DNA of 64,000 nt from Mytilisepta virgata (taxonomy: Eukaryota > Mollusca > Bivalvia > Mytilida > Mytilidae): the NCBI GenBank assembly GCA_028015205.1, contig CM051520.1:8714501-8778500 (forward strand). The letters run 5' to 3'. Both the position numbers and the translations under genes were made by a program. Under the pieces are notes generated by a model, which was given only the letters and a program-made list of their open reading frames with translations, was not told the DNA's origin and searched no databases. Positions 12,191 through 24,790 of this stretch are shown here, one piece after another (within the stretch, counting starts at the first letter, position 1; each line of letters starts with the position of its first letter).

Positions 12191-13504
12191 TCTTTATATT
12201 ACTTCTCTTGGAACACTTGTAAAATCTGAGAAAATTTAGATTACACCACAAGTATATCTTTATTAGCTCAATGTCGATTAAAACTTGTCACTTGAATTAA
12301 ACTTTCAAGTATTAAAGCTTAAATTAGATGGTAAAGACTTTAATTTAAAAATATATTCAAGAGTCAACGTTTTGAAGTAATAATAATTCTTTTGACAAAG
12401 CAAGTGGTACAGGTATGGTAAAATAAAATTAAAAGTAACTTAACATATTTAAACTATTTAATTGATGTTTTCTGTTAATGTGATTGTGGTATACATTGGA
12501 GCACTGGCAGTTAAGCAATATTTTATTTCATTTTTGCGTTAACCCCCTGAGGGGTTCACGCTTATATATTGGCGAGTTTTGGATGTGTCTATGGGCCACT
12601 CGATATCTCTCGGCCGGAAGTCGGAATACAATTCTCGGAATATCTCGAATGTTTTCAATTATTTATACAGGTAGTAATCTACATCTTTGATACCGCTATA
12701 TTTCAACAATCAAACTTAAACAATAAAGAAGATTTAACCACTGATATTGTGTATTTTTCATCATAAACTTGGGAGAAAACATTCTGGTTTAAATATTTAT
12801 ATTAAATCGGAAAACAGAAAGATAATATTATTATTATTAAAAGTATTTATTTTTCTACGTTAATTAATTCATACCGTTTTAGTAAGGTTTTATAAGTAAT
12901 TGTTATTTAATTTTTTGTATTGTAATATATCCATAAAACGGAAAAGGAAGATTTCAAGACGATATTGATGAAATATACGAATATATCAAAAACTTGAATT
13001 TTAGTTTTGGTTTATTGATGGTAGTTTTTGGAAATTTCGGAAAAGATTTTTAAATATGAATTTATGTTCATTAAATTTCAATTATTTTTTTATTTTTGTT
13101 TTTAAATAACATTGAAAGTCAAATCTTCAAGTATCTGCATCTTTAACATATGTTGCAATTATGAGAATAGTTTGCATTGTTTTACTTCATAAGAAACTGT
13201 TTAAGTGTAAATTGCATAAGTGTGATCATGAAAGCATGATGTGTCAATATTGTATATAATTAAATAACCCTTTGAAGACATCACCTTTGTTTATTGTCTT
13301 AAAATTAAATTAGTTGATAAATACGGACATGAACATCCCAGATACTTTGGTCACTTATGTAACATGAAATGAGGTTCCAAAAGGGAAATAATTTACTGAT
13401 ATATTCTTAAAACGTGTTAATTCATTAATATTTTTTTTATTAAGATGTATTATTATATCATAAACTCATATTTAAATTTTGTATTTGTGTTGTTCTTTCG
13501 TAAG

Positions 13505-13551
<47 letters not shown>

Positions 13552-14724
13552 AAATTGTATCATATAATATGTTTATAAAAAAGTGTTCATTATTGTACCA
13601 ATGTTGCCAATAAATTGGTATAATATCTAATATAAGTTATCTGAATTTACAGTATTATTAATCTTATTTGAAAAAAAGTGGTCTTTATTTTTTGCAAGAG
13701 GTTATTCATTTGGTCTGGTGGATAGTTGTTTCATTGGCGACATATTTAAATTGTATAGAGTTACCAAAAATTATCAAACATATCCCTGCCACAAACTGTA
13801 TGTATCTGCCTGTAATTCAATGGTTGTTGTTTGTTGCTGTGTTGCATGTTTGATTTTTTCGTTCCTTTTTTGGGTACATTAATCAGGTCGTTCCTTTTCT
13901 CCTTTGAATTGTTTACATTTGTGATTTCAAGGCCTTTTATAGCTGACTATGTGGTATGGGCTTTGTTTTTTTGTTGAAGGCTGTTTGGTGACCTATAGCT
14001 GTTAATTTCGGTGTTATAAGGTCTCTTGTGAAACAATCTCATCGAAATTCATACCAAACTTCTTTTTTATATTTATTTGGTTTCCTTTATTCTTGAAGGT
14101 ATATCACAGCACACCTCTTATATACTAGCAATTATTAGTCATATATAAAGGTATTTTGATAGGTAAAGCCAAAACCATATTCAAATGTGAGGTCAAAAAC
14201 TTTAACATTTACACTTATCTTATATGTCCTCATAGCTTTCATTACAAATATAGTATGTATGATTGTCACAGACAGCCTCAAATAATTATGCAGGATAATT
14301 AAAAACTATTCACTTGTGCAATAATCTACACACTATTACATATTTTCAATGATGATGTGACAACAAAACTCATCAATATTTATCAATATCTAATTCACAG
14401 CTAATTACATGTATTTCAAATCAAAAGCAAATAAAATCAACAAATGTTGGTGACCAGTCAGCAGTCGTGGGTTCACGTATTGCTTTTCTTTTTTTAAAGA
14501 AAGCAACTTGTTTTTTCAGTGCATGTGATAAAAAGAAACCATGTATCACTATGTCTTGTTGTTTAAAAAAAACACAAATGTGTGAAGTATACTTTACCAC
14601 AAATTTGTCTTGTAAGGACAGTTTTTATTAGAATTGTGAAGTAAAAATTTGAATTGCAAATTAGATACATTACAAAAATTCATAAATATCAAACAGTTCA
14701 AGTTTATACTATTTCATAGAAAAA
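12191..14724. other. Non-coding region with a dispersed repeat and a dinucleotide tract
   Basis: Nothing coding is supported. A short hairpin ACCCCCTGAGGGGT sits near 12541. The part at about 13690-14070 (GGTGACCTATAGCTGTTAAT and GTTTCATTGGCGAC) resembles a dispersed repeat I associate from memory with Mytilus sequences. The dinucleotide tract is listed separately. Confidence 0.35.
13505..13551. repeat. (TA)n(AC)n compound microsatellite
   Basis: About 16 TA units run directly into seven AC units, followed by AAAATTG. A simple tract likely to vary in length. Confidence 0.95.
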
Positions 14725-15934
14725 CAAGAGTGGACACACAAAAATGTCTCGCCTGTCATGTATTTCTAATGAAAGTAAATGCTATCAGACACATTGCATA
14801 CAGTATTCGAAAAACAAGCCAAAACACAAAAACTTAACTATAAACACTGAACCATGAAAATGTGGTTCAGGTCAGATGACACCTGCCAGTTGGACATGTA
14901 CACCTTACAATTCTTGCATACACCAATATAGTAGACCTATTGCATACAGTATTCGAAAAACAGGCCAAAACACAAAAACTTAACTATAATCAATGAACCA
15001 TGAAAATGAGGTCAAGGTCAGATGACACCTGCCAGTTGGACATGTACACCTTACAATCCTTCCATACACCAAATATAGTCGACCTATTGCATACAGTATT
15101 CGAAAAACAGGCCAAAACACAAAAACTTAACTATAACCACTGAACCATGAAAATGAGGTCAAGGTCAGATGACACCTGCCAGTTGGACATGTACACCTTA
15201 CAATCCTTCCATACACCAAATATAGTAGACCTATTGAATACAGTATTCGAAAAACAGGCCAAAACACAATAAAATGCTCCGCTGGGCGCAGCTAGATACG
15301 ACCGCAGATGTCGAACCCTGAATAGTTGGGGCAATTATGAACACAACATTCAAGCTTGATACAATACTGAATTTGGATTGTGAATAAATATTTGACACAG
15401 TATAGGTTTCTGACACAGAATGAATGTTGTCTAAGAACTTAAAAATTTTTAATTTACCTATTCAAACCATATCAGTATTATTTGTTTTTATATATAAATC
15501 AGAAATAACCAATTTAAAATTTAAAATTGGGCACACATATCAATTTCTTGCTATTGCGCAATACTGTGTAATTGAAAATTTCTTCAAATATTTGACACAT
15601 AATAGGTTTCTGACACAGAATAACTGAAATCAAAGAACTTAAAATTGGTCATATGATTTGAATTTATATTCAATTTTTTGCTTTTGTGTAATACAATATG
15701 CTGTGGAGAATTGCCCCCCCCCCAAAAAAATAATAATTTACCCCTTTTTTTAGCTTTTGTGCAATACACTATGAAGTTGCACATTGACCCCCCTCCCAAA
15801 AAAAAAACAAAAAACAATAAAATTTATTGTAACCCCCCCCCCCCCTTTTTTTTGCTAAAAAAATTTGAAATTTTCTTTTTAATTTATGAAATATGAAATG
15901 AGAAAAAATTACCCCCTCCCCAATTTCTCATTTA

Positions 15935-15962
15935 CCCCCCCCCCCCCCCCCCCCCCCCCCCC
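15935..15962. repeat. 28-nt poly-C run
   Basis: An uninterrupted C28 tract with further C-rich tracts on both sides (15711-15723, 15831-15845, 15980-15991). The exact length in an assembly is uncertain. On the minus strand it is G28 and could form quadruplex structures. Confidence 0.85.
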
Positions 15963-16429
15963 GAATTTTGTTTTCAAACCCCCCCCCCCCCATTTCTTTA
16001 TACTTTGCAACCATAACAGCCCATTTAAATACACCATAACATATTAAAATAGAAAATGACATCATAGTCATGGATGGCAAATTTTAAATATACATATTAA
16101 AAGCAGTTTAGATAAGATAAACAAAAAAGCTTCATCAGCACATTTTATATTGGCAAATTTCCAATGGAATTTGTTAATAATAAAGTTTTGATAACAGGGC
16201 ACACATATCAATTTCTTACTATTGCGCAATACTGTGCACTTGAAAATTTCTTCAAATATTTGACACATAATAGGTTTCTGACACAGAATAACTGAAATAA
16301 AGAACTTAGAATTGGTCATATGATTTGAATTTATATTCAATTTTTTGCTTTTGTGTAATACAATATGCTGTGGAGAATTGCCCCCCCTCCCCAAAAAAAA
16401 AAAAAAATTTACCCCCTTTTTAGCTTTAA

Positions 16430-17215
16430 TTTTGGACCCCGATTTGGACCAACTTGAAAACTCGGCCCATAATAAAAAAACTAAGTACATGTTTAGATTC
16501 AGCATATCAAAGAACCCCAAGAATTCAATTTTTGTTAAAATCGAACTAAGTTTAATTTTGGACCCTTTGGACCTTAATGTAGACCAATTTGAAAACGGGA
16601 CCAAAAATTAAGAATCTAAATGCACGGTTAGATTCGGCATATCAAAGAACCCCAATAGTTCAATTTTCGATGAAATCAAACAAAGTTTAATTTTGGACCC
16701 CGATTTGGACCAACTTGAAAACTGGGCCCATAATAAAAAAACTAAGTACATGTTTAGATTCAGCATATCAAAGAACCCAAAGAATTCAATTTTTGTTAAA
16801 ATCAAACTAAGTTTAATTTTGGATCCTTTGGACCTTAATGTAGACCAATTTGAAAACGGGACCAAAAATTAAGAATCTAAATGCACGGTTAGATTCGGCA
16901 TATCAAAGAACCCCAATAGTTCAATTTTCGATGAAATCAAACAAAGTTTAATTTTGGACCCCGATTTGGACCAACTTGAAAACTGGGCCCATAATAAAAA
17001 AACTAAGTACATGTTTAGATTCAGCATATCAAAGAACCCAAAGAATTCAATTTTTGTTAAAATCAAACTAAGTTTAATTTTGGACCCTTTGGACCTTAAT
17101 GTAGACCAATTTGAAAACGGGACCAAAAATTAAGATCCTAAATGCACGGTTAGATTCGGCATATCAAAGAACCCCAATAGTTAAATTTTCAATGAAATCA
17201 AACAAAATTTAATTT
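16430..17215 (+). repeat. 261-bp tandem repeat, about three copies
   Basis: GATTTGGACCAACTTGAAAA recurs at 16441, 16702 and 16963, exactly 261 bp apart. The unit is itself a diverged dimer, since GACC...TTGAAAAC...GGCATATCAAAGAACCCC occurs twice per unit. As 261 is divisible by three, identical 85-codon frames appear at 16608-16865 and 16869-17126; these follow from the repeat and are not genes. Confidence 0.9.
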
Positions 17216-17690
17216 TGGACCCTTTTGGCCCCTAATTCCTAAACTGTTGGGACCAAAACTCCAAAAATCAATCCCAACCTTCCTTTTGTGGTCATAAACC
17301 TTGTGTTTAAATTTCATAGATTTCTATTTACTTATACTAAAGTTATTGTGCAAAAACCAAGAAAAATGCTTATTTTGGCCCTTTTTTAGCCCCTAATTCC
17401 TAAACTGTTGGGACCAAAACTCCCAAAAACAATCCCAACCTTCCTTTTGTGGTCATAAACCTTGTGTTAAAATTTCATAGATTTCTATTTACTTATACTA
17501 GAGTTATTGTGCGAAAACCTAGAAAAATGCTTATTGGGCCCTTTTTTGGCCCCTGATTCTTAAACTGTTGGGACCAAAACTCCCAAAATCAATCCCAACC
17601 TTCCTTTTGTGGTCATAAACCTTGTGTTTAAATTTCATAGATTTCTATTAACTTATACTAAAGTTATAGTGCGAAAACCAAATGTCTTCG
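17215..17690 (+). repeat. ~160-bp tandem repeat, three copies
   Basis: AAACTGTTGGGACCAAAACT recurs at 17241, 17402 and 17562. Each unit also has CCTTCCTTTTGTGGTCATAA and a TTATTGTGC motif. It lies between the 261-bp array and the GACGAC microsatellite of family B. Confidence 0.9.
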
Positions 17691-18456
17691 GACGACGCCG
17701 CAGACGACGGAGACGACGACGACAACGACGACGACGACGCCAACGTCATACCAATATACGACCGCAAAAATTTTGCGGTCGTATAAAAACTTAACTATAA
17801 CCCCTGAACCATGAAAATGAGGTCAAGGTCAGATGACACCTGCCAGTTGGACATGTACACCTTACAATCCTTTCATACACCAAATATAGTAGACCTATTG
17901 CATACAGTATTCGAAAAACAGGCCAAAACACAAAAACTTAACTATAACCACTGAACCATGAAAATGAGGTCAAGGTCAGATGACACCTACCAGTTGGACA
18001 TGCACACCTTACAATCCTTCCATACACCAAATATACTAGACCTATTGCTTATAGTATCTGAGATATGGACTTGACCACCAAAACTTAACCTTGTTCACTG
18101 ATCCTTGAAATTGGGTCGAGGTCAACTGAAAACTGTCTGATGGGGATGAGGACCTTGTAAGGTACGCACATACCAAATATAGTTATCCTATTACTCATAA
18201 TAAGAGAGAAATTAACATTACAAAAAATCTGAATTTTTTTTTCAAGTAGTCACTGAACCATGAAAATGAGGTCAAGTACAATGTACATATGACAGATGGA
18301 ATCTTCGTAACATAAGGCATCTATATACAAAGTATAAAGCATCTAGGTCTTCCACCTTCTGAAATATAAAGCTTTTAAGAAGTGAGTTAACGCCGCCGCC
18401 GCTGGATCACTATCCCTATGTCGAGCTTTCTGCGACTAAAGTCGCAGGCTCGACAA

Positions 18457-19985
18457 AAACCTTTATTTTTAGATTATTTCTGACATAAAATCCCACACCT
18501 GACAGGAGTCTAAGCAAAGGAACAACTTTTTGCTTAATGAAATTTATCACCGAGACCACAAACATGTAAAAAAAATCTCACACCTCACTACAAGTTTCAT
18601 GATAACCTTGGTACAGAACTGCACACATATGTGTATATCACATATATCATAAAATTGATATATCAAAATCATATATAATAATTATTAGATCCATCTGTAC
18701 ATTGACTAAGAGGCTAAGAAACACGAGATAAGATACCTTAAAATAATGTGTGCGGGTTATGTTATATAATTAACAGGAAATCATATATGCTTTGACTAAC
18801 GAGAGGAACCACCATTTATCATGAAATGATATACATCATCATACCATGTACATGCAGGTACATTCTTATCCTATCCCAATGCAAGTTACACTTTCTATGC
18901 CCTTCAAAAGATTATATAAACACAATGTTTTAAGCTCATCCCCCAAGCAATAACCCCATTAAGTCAAATGATATACAATTATTTACTGTGAACCATCTAA
19001 TTTATCTTTATAACAAATTTATGGCCACCTCTAAGTATAACTAACAAAATGTTTGTGTTGAAATACTGTTGAAGGTTACAAATATAAACAAACACACTGT
19101 CACTGTTAAAGAACCATGTTGTAAATTTTATCTGTTGCTTAGTAGCATTTCAATAATTTTAAAATGAAACATATTTATAATTTCAATAAAATTAGTTTTC
19201 ATATATAGCTCTTTCTAAAACTCATACCAGAATAACTTCCAACTGTACAATTATTATTTCATGGTGAGAGCTGTCCGCTGAGAGCAAGTGTACTGGTTGG
19301 CTGTTATAAATATTCTACAGCTCTTAATGGTACATGTATTTATTTTATCCTTTTTAATTTTAAATTTAAACTTCATACTTTTATACATTCTAATATAAGA
19401 TACTACATTGGCCCATAAAAATCTTTCGTAACAGGGCCCAATGGACCATTGAAAACTTTCTTTTACTAATCAGTAAGTGAAATTTAAAATTCCAAACTGC
19501 TTGAGGTTTATGCTTGAAACAAAGTTTTTAATATAACTTATATAAGTTTTTAATATAACTTATTTAAATTAAAAATATTCAAATATACATGTGTAAGAAG
19601 ATTTCTGCCTATTTAGTTATGATGGATTTAACAGTGGCCAACTGTCGTCATGGGAAACAACTCCAATGAAATTCGTGAAATTTCAAAGTCATAATTCAAA
19701 CAGTGATACATGTAAATAATGTAAATATACTGAACACTGAAAAACTTTACACTTTAGACTATTTTGTTGCTCCCTTAGATACGCAAGGCAAATCTGTCTT
19801 TTGAAAATGGTATTTTAAAGTTAACTGGAATATTCTGTGAGAAGAAAAGTGTAACACCAAATACAGATCTTGGTAAAAAAAAAATTATTACATTTAACTG
19901 CCAAATTGCAACATGCCTCCATCATTCAATGACTTTTTTTATTTATGTGTATATTTTAAGAACAGTCAACACATGTAGAACAAAC
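18457..19985. other. Intron 3 or downstream part of the TMEM132-like gene
   Basis: This follows the donor of exon 3 on the minus strand. I looked for a fourth exon with a matching phase and did not find one down to position 1, so it is either too diverged to see by eye or outside the window. No structured repeat was seen. Confidence 0.4.
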
Positions 19986-20135
19986 CTGTAAGAAGTTTTG
20001 TATGAAGCTGTATCTCGTACAAAGGCCGTCACACTGCCAATTTTCTGTCTGTCATTTATATCCACATGAATCTGCCAAGGACCATCAGCTTTAGCTATAG
20101 CTCCTGTAATCTTTAGTCCATCTCTCACTCTACAT
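19986..20135 (-). CDS. TMEM132-like protein, exon 3
   Basis: A 150-bp internal exon encoding about 50 residues (CRVRDGLKITG...TASYKTSYR). The acceptor is TCTGTTGTACAG/A and the donor TTACAG/GTTTGT on the minus strand. It begins with one base that completes an Arg codon with the AG left by exon 2, so the join reads VFVMR-CRVRDG with no phase conflict. The pattern F-x-x-R-x-R-V-x-x-G-L-K-I-x-G, followed by W-x-I/V and alternating hydrophobics, resembles the segment after the N-terminal domain of TMEM132 family ectodomains. The exon ends with two bases of a codon, so a fourth exon with one starting base is expected. The family call depends mainly on exon 2. Confidence 0.75.
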
Positions 20136-20580
20136 CTGTACAACAGAATATATTAATGTAGACAGAACAAAAAATAAAACTAGACGCTCCAAAAAGCCTA
20201 TATCACTCAACTGGTAGTCATCGACAATACCAGAAGGCAGGGGGTATCAACATATCAAATATAGTTTTACCTACTGTGTATAGGTAAATGTTATATTCTG
20301 GTATTTGAATTGTTAGACAAAACAAGGGTACTGGCTGCAAAGCAGAGCATCACCTTGCAATCCCAAATCATTTGATTGGTGGCTTTGTTGTATGATATAT
20401 TAAAAGCCATATACTGACTTTTCACTCTTAAAAGCAAATTGAACCATCCTAGGTTCTGACCCCGACTACTGACTTCAGGTTGACCTTTGATGTCTGATGT
20501 TAAAAATCAGTAATAGTCATCCTACCTTCAAGATGATCAATTGTACAAGTTGAAGATATGCTGAGGCATTTGGTCTGTAG

Positions 20581-20995
20581 TGTGTTGACAAGGTTTTGAC
20601 CTGGACCTTTGATCTCATCTTGACCTTTAACAGATTTTTCTAGCATTCCTCAAGGTCCGATAACAGGACCCATTCCTTGTAGTTTTGGGCTAAATGGACA
20701 GATATATAAACAACCTATAGCAGCGTTACCTCTTTTTCTCCTTCCACAATTTTGTTATGAGGGTGTACATGTAATAACAGTATCAGATGTGTTGACAAGG
20801 TTTTGACCTGGACCTTTGATCTCATCTTGACCTTTAACAGATTTTTCTAGCATTCCTCAAGGTCCGATAACAGGACCCATTCCTTGTAGTTTTGGGCTAA
20901 ATGGACAGATATATAAACAACCTATAGCAGCGTTACCTCTTTTTCTCCTTCCACAATTTCGTTATGAGGGTGTAATAACAGTATCAGATGTCATT
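20581..20995. repeat. 207-bp direct duplication
   Basis: TGTGTTGACAAGGTTTTGAC starts at 20581 and again at 20788. The copies differ by only a few positions over 200 bp, including a 6-base ACATGT difference near 20767. This looks recent compared with the rest of the degenerate element around it. Confidence 0.9.
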
Positions 20996-21462
20996 TAGTA
21001 CACAGGAACTTAATTTGTAACAAAATGTTTCATAATGTACAATGTACGAAGCATGAAATTTAATGCCATAGTGTTGTTATTTAGCAAGAGGCCATCTCTC
21101 TCTTTAAGATGTAGCCTTATGTTCAACTATATTTTTTCATTTTTTTAAAGATACATGTATCTACGGCATTTGGCCTGTATTGCCTTATTGGACTGACAAG
21201 GTTTTATGGTTAACCTTGAAATTCAATATGGATATTTCCTTGACTATTGCTGCCAACTTTTGACCCAGTGGTTTCAGACAAGAAGATCTTTAAGTAATTT
21301 CCCATAAGGTCCTACATGTACACATAGCAAAAATATATGTTAAACTATGTTTTGCTCTGGCAGCCATCCTCGATGGCGGGCCGCGTCATCGGATATAATT
21401 CTGAAAGAGGACCACCTAAGGACTACTGCTGCCAAATTTTGTTCCAATTTGACTAGTGGTTT

Positions 21463-21727
21463 TGGGGCCTCGGTGGCCAAGTGTCTAGATAGTTCGTCAT
21501 GACTACTAATGATCACTAGCCTGTCAACACTGAGGTTGTGAGTTCGAATCTCACCTGTGGCGGTGTGTGTTCGACTCCAATCTAAAATTGACAAGGATTG
21601 AAATTTTCCTACCAAAAGTCGGTGGTTCTCTCCTGGTACTCTGGCTTCCTCCACCAATAAAAACTGGATGCCACGAAATTGCCAAATTTGCTGAAAACGG
21701 CGCAAAACCCCAACTAAAAAAAAAAAA
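21463..21727 (+). mobile_element. tRNA-derived SINE, copy 3, with 11-bp target duplication
   Basis: Head at the left (GGGGCCTCGGTGGCCAAGTG, box B GTTCGAATCTC) and A-rich tail at the right. ACTAGTGGTTT is duplicated at 21452-21462 and 21728-21738. The insertion splits a family A block (TTGACTAGTGGTTTCAGACAAG in other copies), so the SINE is younger than its host element. Confidence 0.85.
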
Positions 21728-22490
21728 ACTAGTGGTTTCAGACAAGACCTTTATGTAAATTTCCCTGGGGTTGTATGTTAAACTATATGTGGCTATGTTC
21801 GACTCTGGCGGCCATCTTGGATGACAGGTAGGGTCATCAGATATATGTCAACTTAATAAAACGAATAGACAACTTATAAGTACTCATTACACCAAGTAAT
21901 GACAATACATGTAGCTCAAACTGGCCCTTAGTTGAGCTAATAAAATGACAATTTTACAGAGAAAAGAGAGTACCGGAAATTTTCGTGTGAAATTATTATT
22001 GCAATACTACATTTGTACCCCATGCAAAACTGCAAGGTTTAATTATTGTGATTCCCACCTGTGTGAAAAAAAGTTTTATTATTGTTATCAGAGATAGGGT
22101 AAAAAGTGAAAATGGAAGTGATATTAAAGTAATTTTAATCAATGATTTTAAAAATATTAGAATTCAAAATGTTATTATATATATAATAGCTGTTAAAACA
22201 ATAAATACATGTATACAACTAAGTATCTACTAATTAACCCGTCTCCGGATGTCAGCAATTAATGACCACAAACCTACCTGTGTAAGTGTAAACAAAGGGG
22301 TCACAAATCAAGAATAAATTGGACATGAAAACATGCATTAAAAATGCAAGTTTTTAATATTGCGATGCTCAACCGATCGCATTTTTGCAATAATTTCCAT
22401 ATTTACGGTACCACCACATCTTCCACCCCACACACCCTAAATGTAGTTTAACATCAAACTGAAACAACCTTTGGCCGGGTGAGCTAAAAA

Positions 22491-23973
22491 GTTTGTTTTT
22501 CTGCTTACTATCATCGCTTCAGTCTTGTAATTTTGAGTCTGGATCATTGGTTTAGTCTAGTAAAAGTCATACACCAACTAGTCCAAAAGTCTTTTGCATA
22601 AAAAAGTTTTTGGCTACAGACTGAGTTGTCAAGAGTTCATGTGTATATTTAGACCATAAAAAATATTTTATCACCTGTCACCTTTGATATTATAATTTAG
22701 AACCTTAATTTTTAGATCTGCATGAGAATTCAGAAATTAATATTTCCTGAGTTTAAATATTTTTTTGTTATAAATACTGTACCTTTACTACATGTTTTAA
22801 TAATTAACCATACCATCTTAAAAATCTACTTTGTACTTTATAATTAAAGAATATTCGGTAAAATAAAGTGTAAATTACATAATTTTCACTTTAATGGAGT
22901 TCTATGATCTCTTTAAATACTATGACATCAAATGAATTTTTATGAAGTTTAAATGTTTCTCAGTTGTAGTTGAAACGCTTTGATCTCTTACTGTTCAAAA
23001 TCTATTTAAACATGTACAGAACATTTGAAAATTATAAATATACAAAAAACCTGAGTGAATCAACAGGATCTACCCTAACCAAACAGAGATTAATCTTGCT
23101 TAAAAGATACCAGATATTGACCATACTGTAAACATTGCTATATTGTACATGTATAAGACACCTTGCAATTATGCATCGGTGAAAATTCAAACTTTCAATT
23201 AAGACTTGAAAATTAAGGTTTTTTATCCTGTTTGATATAAAATCAAACAAAATATTAAAATATTTTATATAAATTTGACTGGTCCCCCGGACCAAAATAT
23301 TCTACATCTCCCCAAAATCCCAACTCTTTAAATAAATGTGTAGCTAGTAAAACAACAATGAAGAATTTGGCAATTCATATTGGAAAACTCTGGACATTAT
23401 TGAAATTTTGTAAATTTCATACAACAATTTGGTATTTCACAAAAGTCCGCATGATTCAAACTTTTGGAAACAAAAATTTCACATACGTGTATTCAGCAAC
23501 ATCACATTTCTTTGTGAGTGACATTATATTTTATTGTAAAAATCACTCTCATTAAATATCTAAGGAATTTCAGGAGTGGAAAAGTCAATAATCAAATACT
23601 ACTATTGGAAAAAGGGGAAGGTAACACATCTTCTTTTAAAGAAAACATATAAAAAGATATTCCCGAAAAACAACTTGCATTTTAAAAAGACACATCCATA
23701 GTCCTGAAGTTGAAGGTACATGAACATTGCAGATGTACAGAACATGTCATGTACAAACATGTAAATATTGTTATGTTTTTGAAGATATTCCAATCAGAAA
23801 CATCACTCAGTAGCTTCCCTTTACCAAGTAACAGATGGGAGATAGTACAATTCTCTCAAAGGACCCAGGAAGACAATTATCCCCCTTTTCTAACTTTGTT
23901 AATGAAGATAACTGATTAACTTTCTTCATAGACTCCATTTTTTCATGCAGATACATAATAATCCTATACATAC
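22491..23973 (-). other. Part of intron 2 of the TMEM132-like gene
   Basis: AT-rich intron sequence between the degenerate family A element and exon 2. Open frames on both strands (23032-23295, 23358-23555, 23602-23919) have no recognisable domain and no convincing splice context. Confidence 0.6.
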
Positions 23974-24790
23974 CTCATAACAAAAACTTGGACAGTAGAG
24001 TTTGCTTCAAGTTTGACAGGTATTTCAAAAATTGTCTGTGGATCATAGACTTCTGTAGGTACATATATAAGTATGTGTTCATCTTTTCTTAAATCAAAGT
24101 GATCTCCAGGTTTTGTCAAAATTACACTTAAAATAAGTTTTCTTGGACTGGTTTCCAGTTGTTTCTCTGGTTCCAATGATCTGATTGGAACTTTTATTGA
24201 ATTAGATGCACTAGCACATTCTTGATTTTGATTGGACAATGATACTGCATAATAAACATCAACAGAACTGTTTACATGCCACCATTTTTCTGGCAAATCA
24301 ATCCCAGCCACACATGCTTTATCTGGACTACTGATAACACAAATTGCTGATAACTCAATCTCATTACTCCGGACAAATACATGACCACACAAGGTCCTCG
24401 AGTCAAGTATGGATCCTTCCTTTAACCTTAAATTTTTATCATTTTGGGGGCTAGCATGGATCAAAACTTGTAATTTTGGCCATTTAGGAGAAATTTTTCG
24501 ACTGACAATATGTGCACTAATTGCTATATTTTCATATATAAAGAAACTATTATGGTTCCCCTGTCGTTGTAAGTACGATGCCAGATCCTGAGCATCACTC
24601 CCACTGATGGTCTTGAAATCATCGAATGGACCACTGGTTGCTTGGAAGGTAAACTTGTCAGATTTTTCTGTGATCACAAAATTTTGTTCTTCAATTGCTG
24701 GATCCCATGGTTTGTGCTTATTATAAATAGGTTTGAGAAAGAATCCACTACCTGGGTTATTTATAGCCACATCAACACCATAGGATAACC
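23974..24790 (-). CDS. TMEM132-like protein, exon 2 (N-terminal ectodomain)
   Basis: An 817-bp exon giving 271 full codons. On the minus strand the acceptor is TTTATTTTAG/GG and the donor TATGAG/GTATGT. The product starts LSYGVDVAINNPGSGFFLKP and continues with a GPF motif, a segment WPKLQVLIHASPQ, Cys in CGHVFV, AICVIS and KACVAGIDLP, the WW of EKWWHVNSS, VDVYYAVSL, and RKLILSVILTKPGDHF. This order (FFLK, GPF, K-x-Q-V-L-x-H, Cys pair, LP-x-x-WW/WF, V-x-YY-x-V) is that of the N-terminal domain of TMEM132 proteins, type I membrane proteins with cohesin- and Ig-like ectodomains. N-glycosylation sequons are present (NSS, NST). It starts with two bases and ends with two bases, matching exons 1 and 3. 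A single large exon at this point also fits the family. Confidence 0.85.

Larger units (their letters stand above)
15270..17787 (+). mobile_element. Helentron/pearl-like element, family B, nested in family C
   Basis: It separates CCAAAACACAA from AAAACTTAACTATAA, which are continuous in intact family C units. The start has GCTCCGC/GCGCAGC as a near-perfect hairpin and subterminal ATACGACCGCAG, the inverse of the far end. Inside are poly-C runs, a duplicated block (about 15585-15720 and 16255-16390), a 261-bp array, a 160-bp array and a GACGAC microsatellite (about 17689-17745). The end is a perfect 29-nt hairpin at 17756-17784 (arms ATACGACCGCAAAA/TTTTGCGGTCGTAT, one-base loop). Confidence 0.6.
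14725..18456 (+). mobile_element. Helentron/pearl-like element, family C, interrupted by family B
   Basis: Starts CAAGAGTGGACACAC and holds a tandem core of ~147-bp units (TGCATACAGTATTCG at 14795, 14941, 15088, 15235 and again after 17880), each with AGATGACACCTGCCAG. After the core comes a CGCCGCCGCCGC tract (about 18389) and a terminal hairpin at 18419-18455, arms TGTCGAGC/GCTCGACA and CTGCGAC/GTCGCAG, then AAAA. The architecture is the same as family A although the sequence is unrelated. A family B element (15270-17787) splits the array. Confidence 0.6.
20178..22490 (+). mobile_element. Degenerate family A element in intron 2 of the TMEM132-like gene
   Basis: It begins CTAGACGCTCC...AGCCTATATCACTCAACTGG, a decayed form of the family A start, and ends GGCCGGGTGAGCTAAAAA. 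In between are a 207-bp duplication (20581-20995), blocks matching copy 2 (CATCCTCGATGGCGGGCC, GAGGACCACCTAAGGAC), and a SINE. The microsatellite and left arm of the terminal hairpin are lost. Two elements or partial copies may be merged here. Confidence 0.5.

Noticed and set aside
16068..17126. Open frames of 178, 85 and 85 codons, the last two identical
   Set aside because: They arise from the 261-bp tandem repeat, whose length is a multiple of three. There is no domain, and they lie inside a transposable element.
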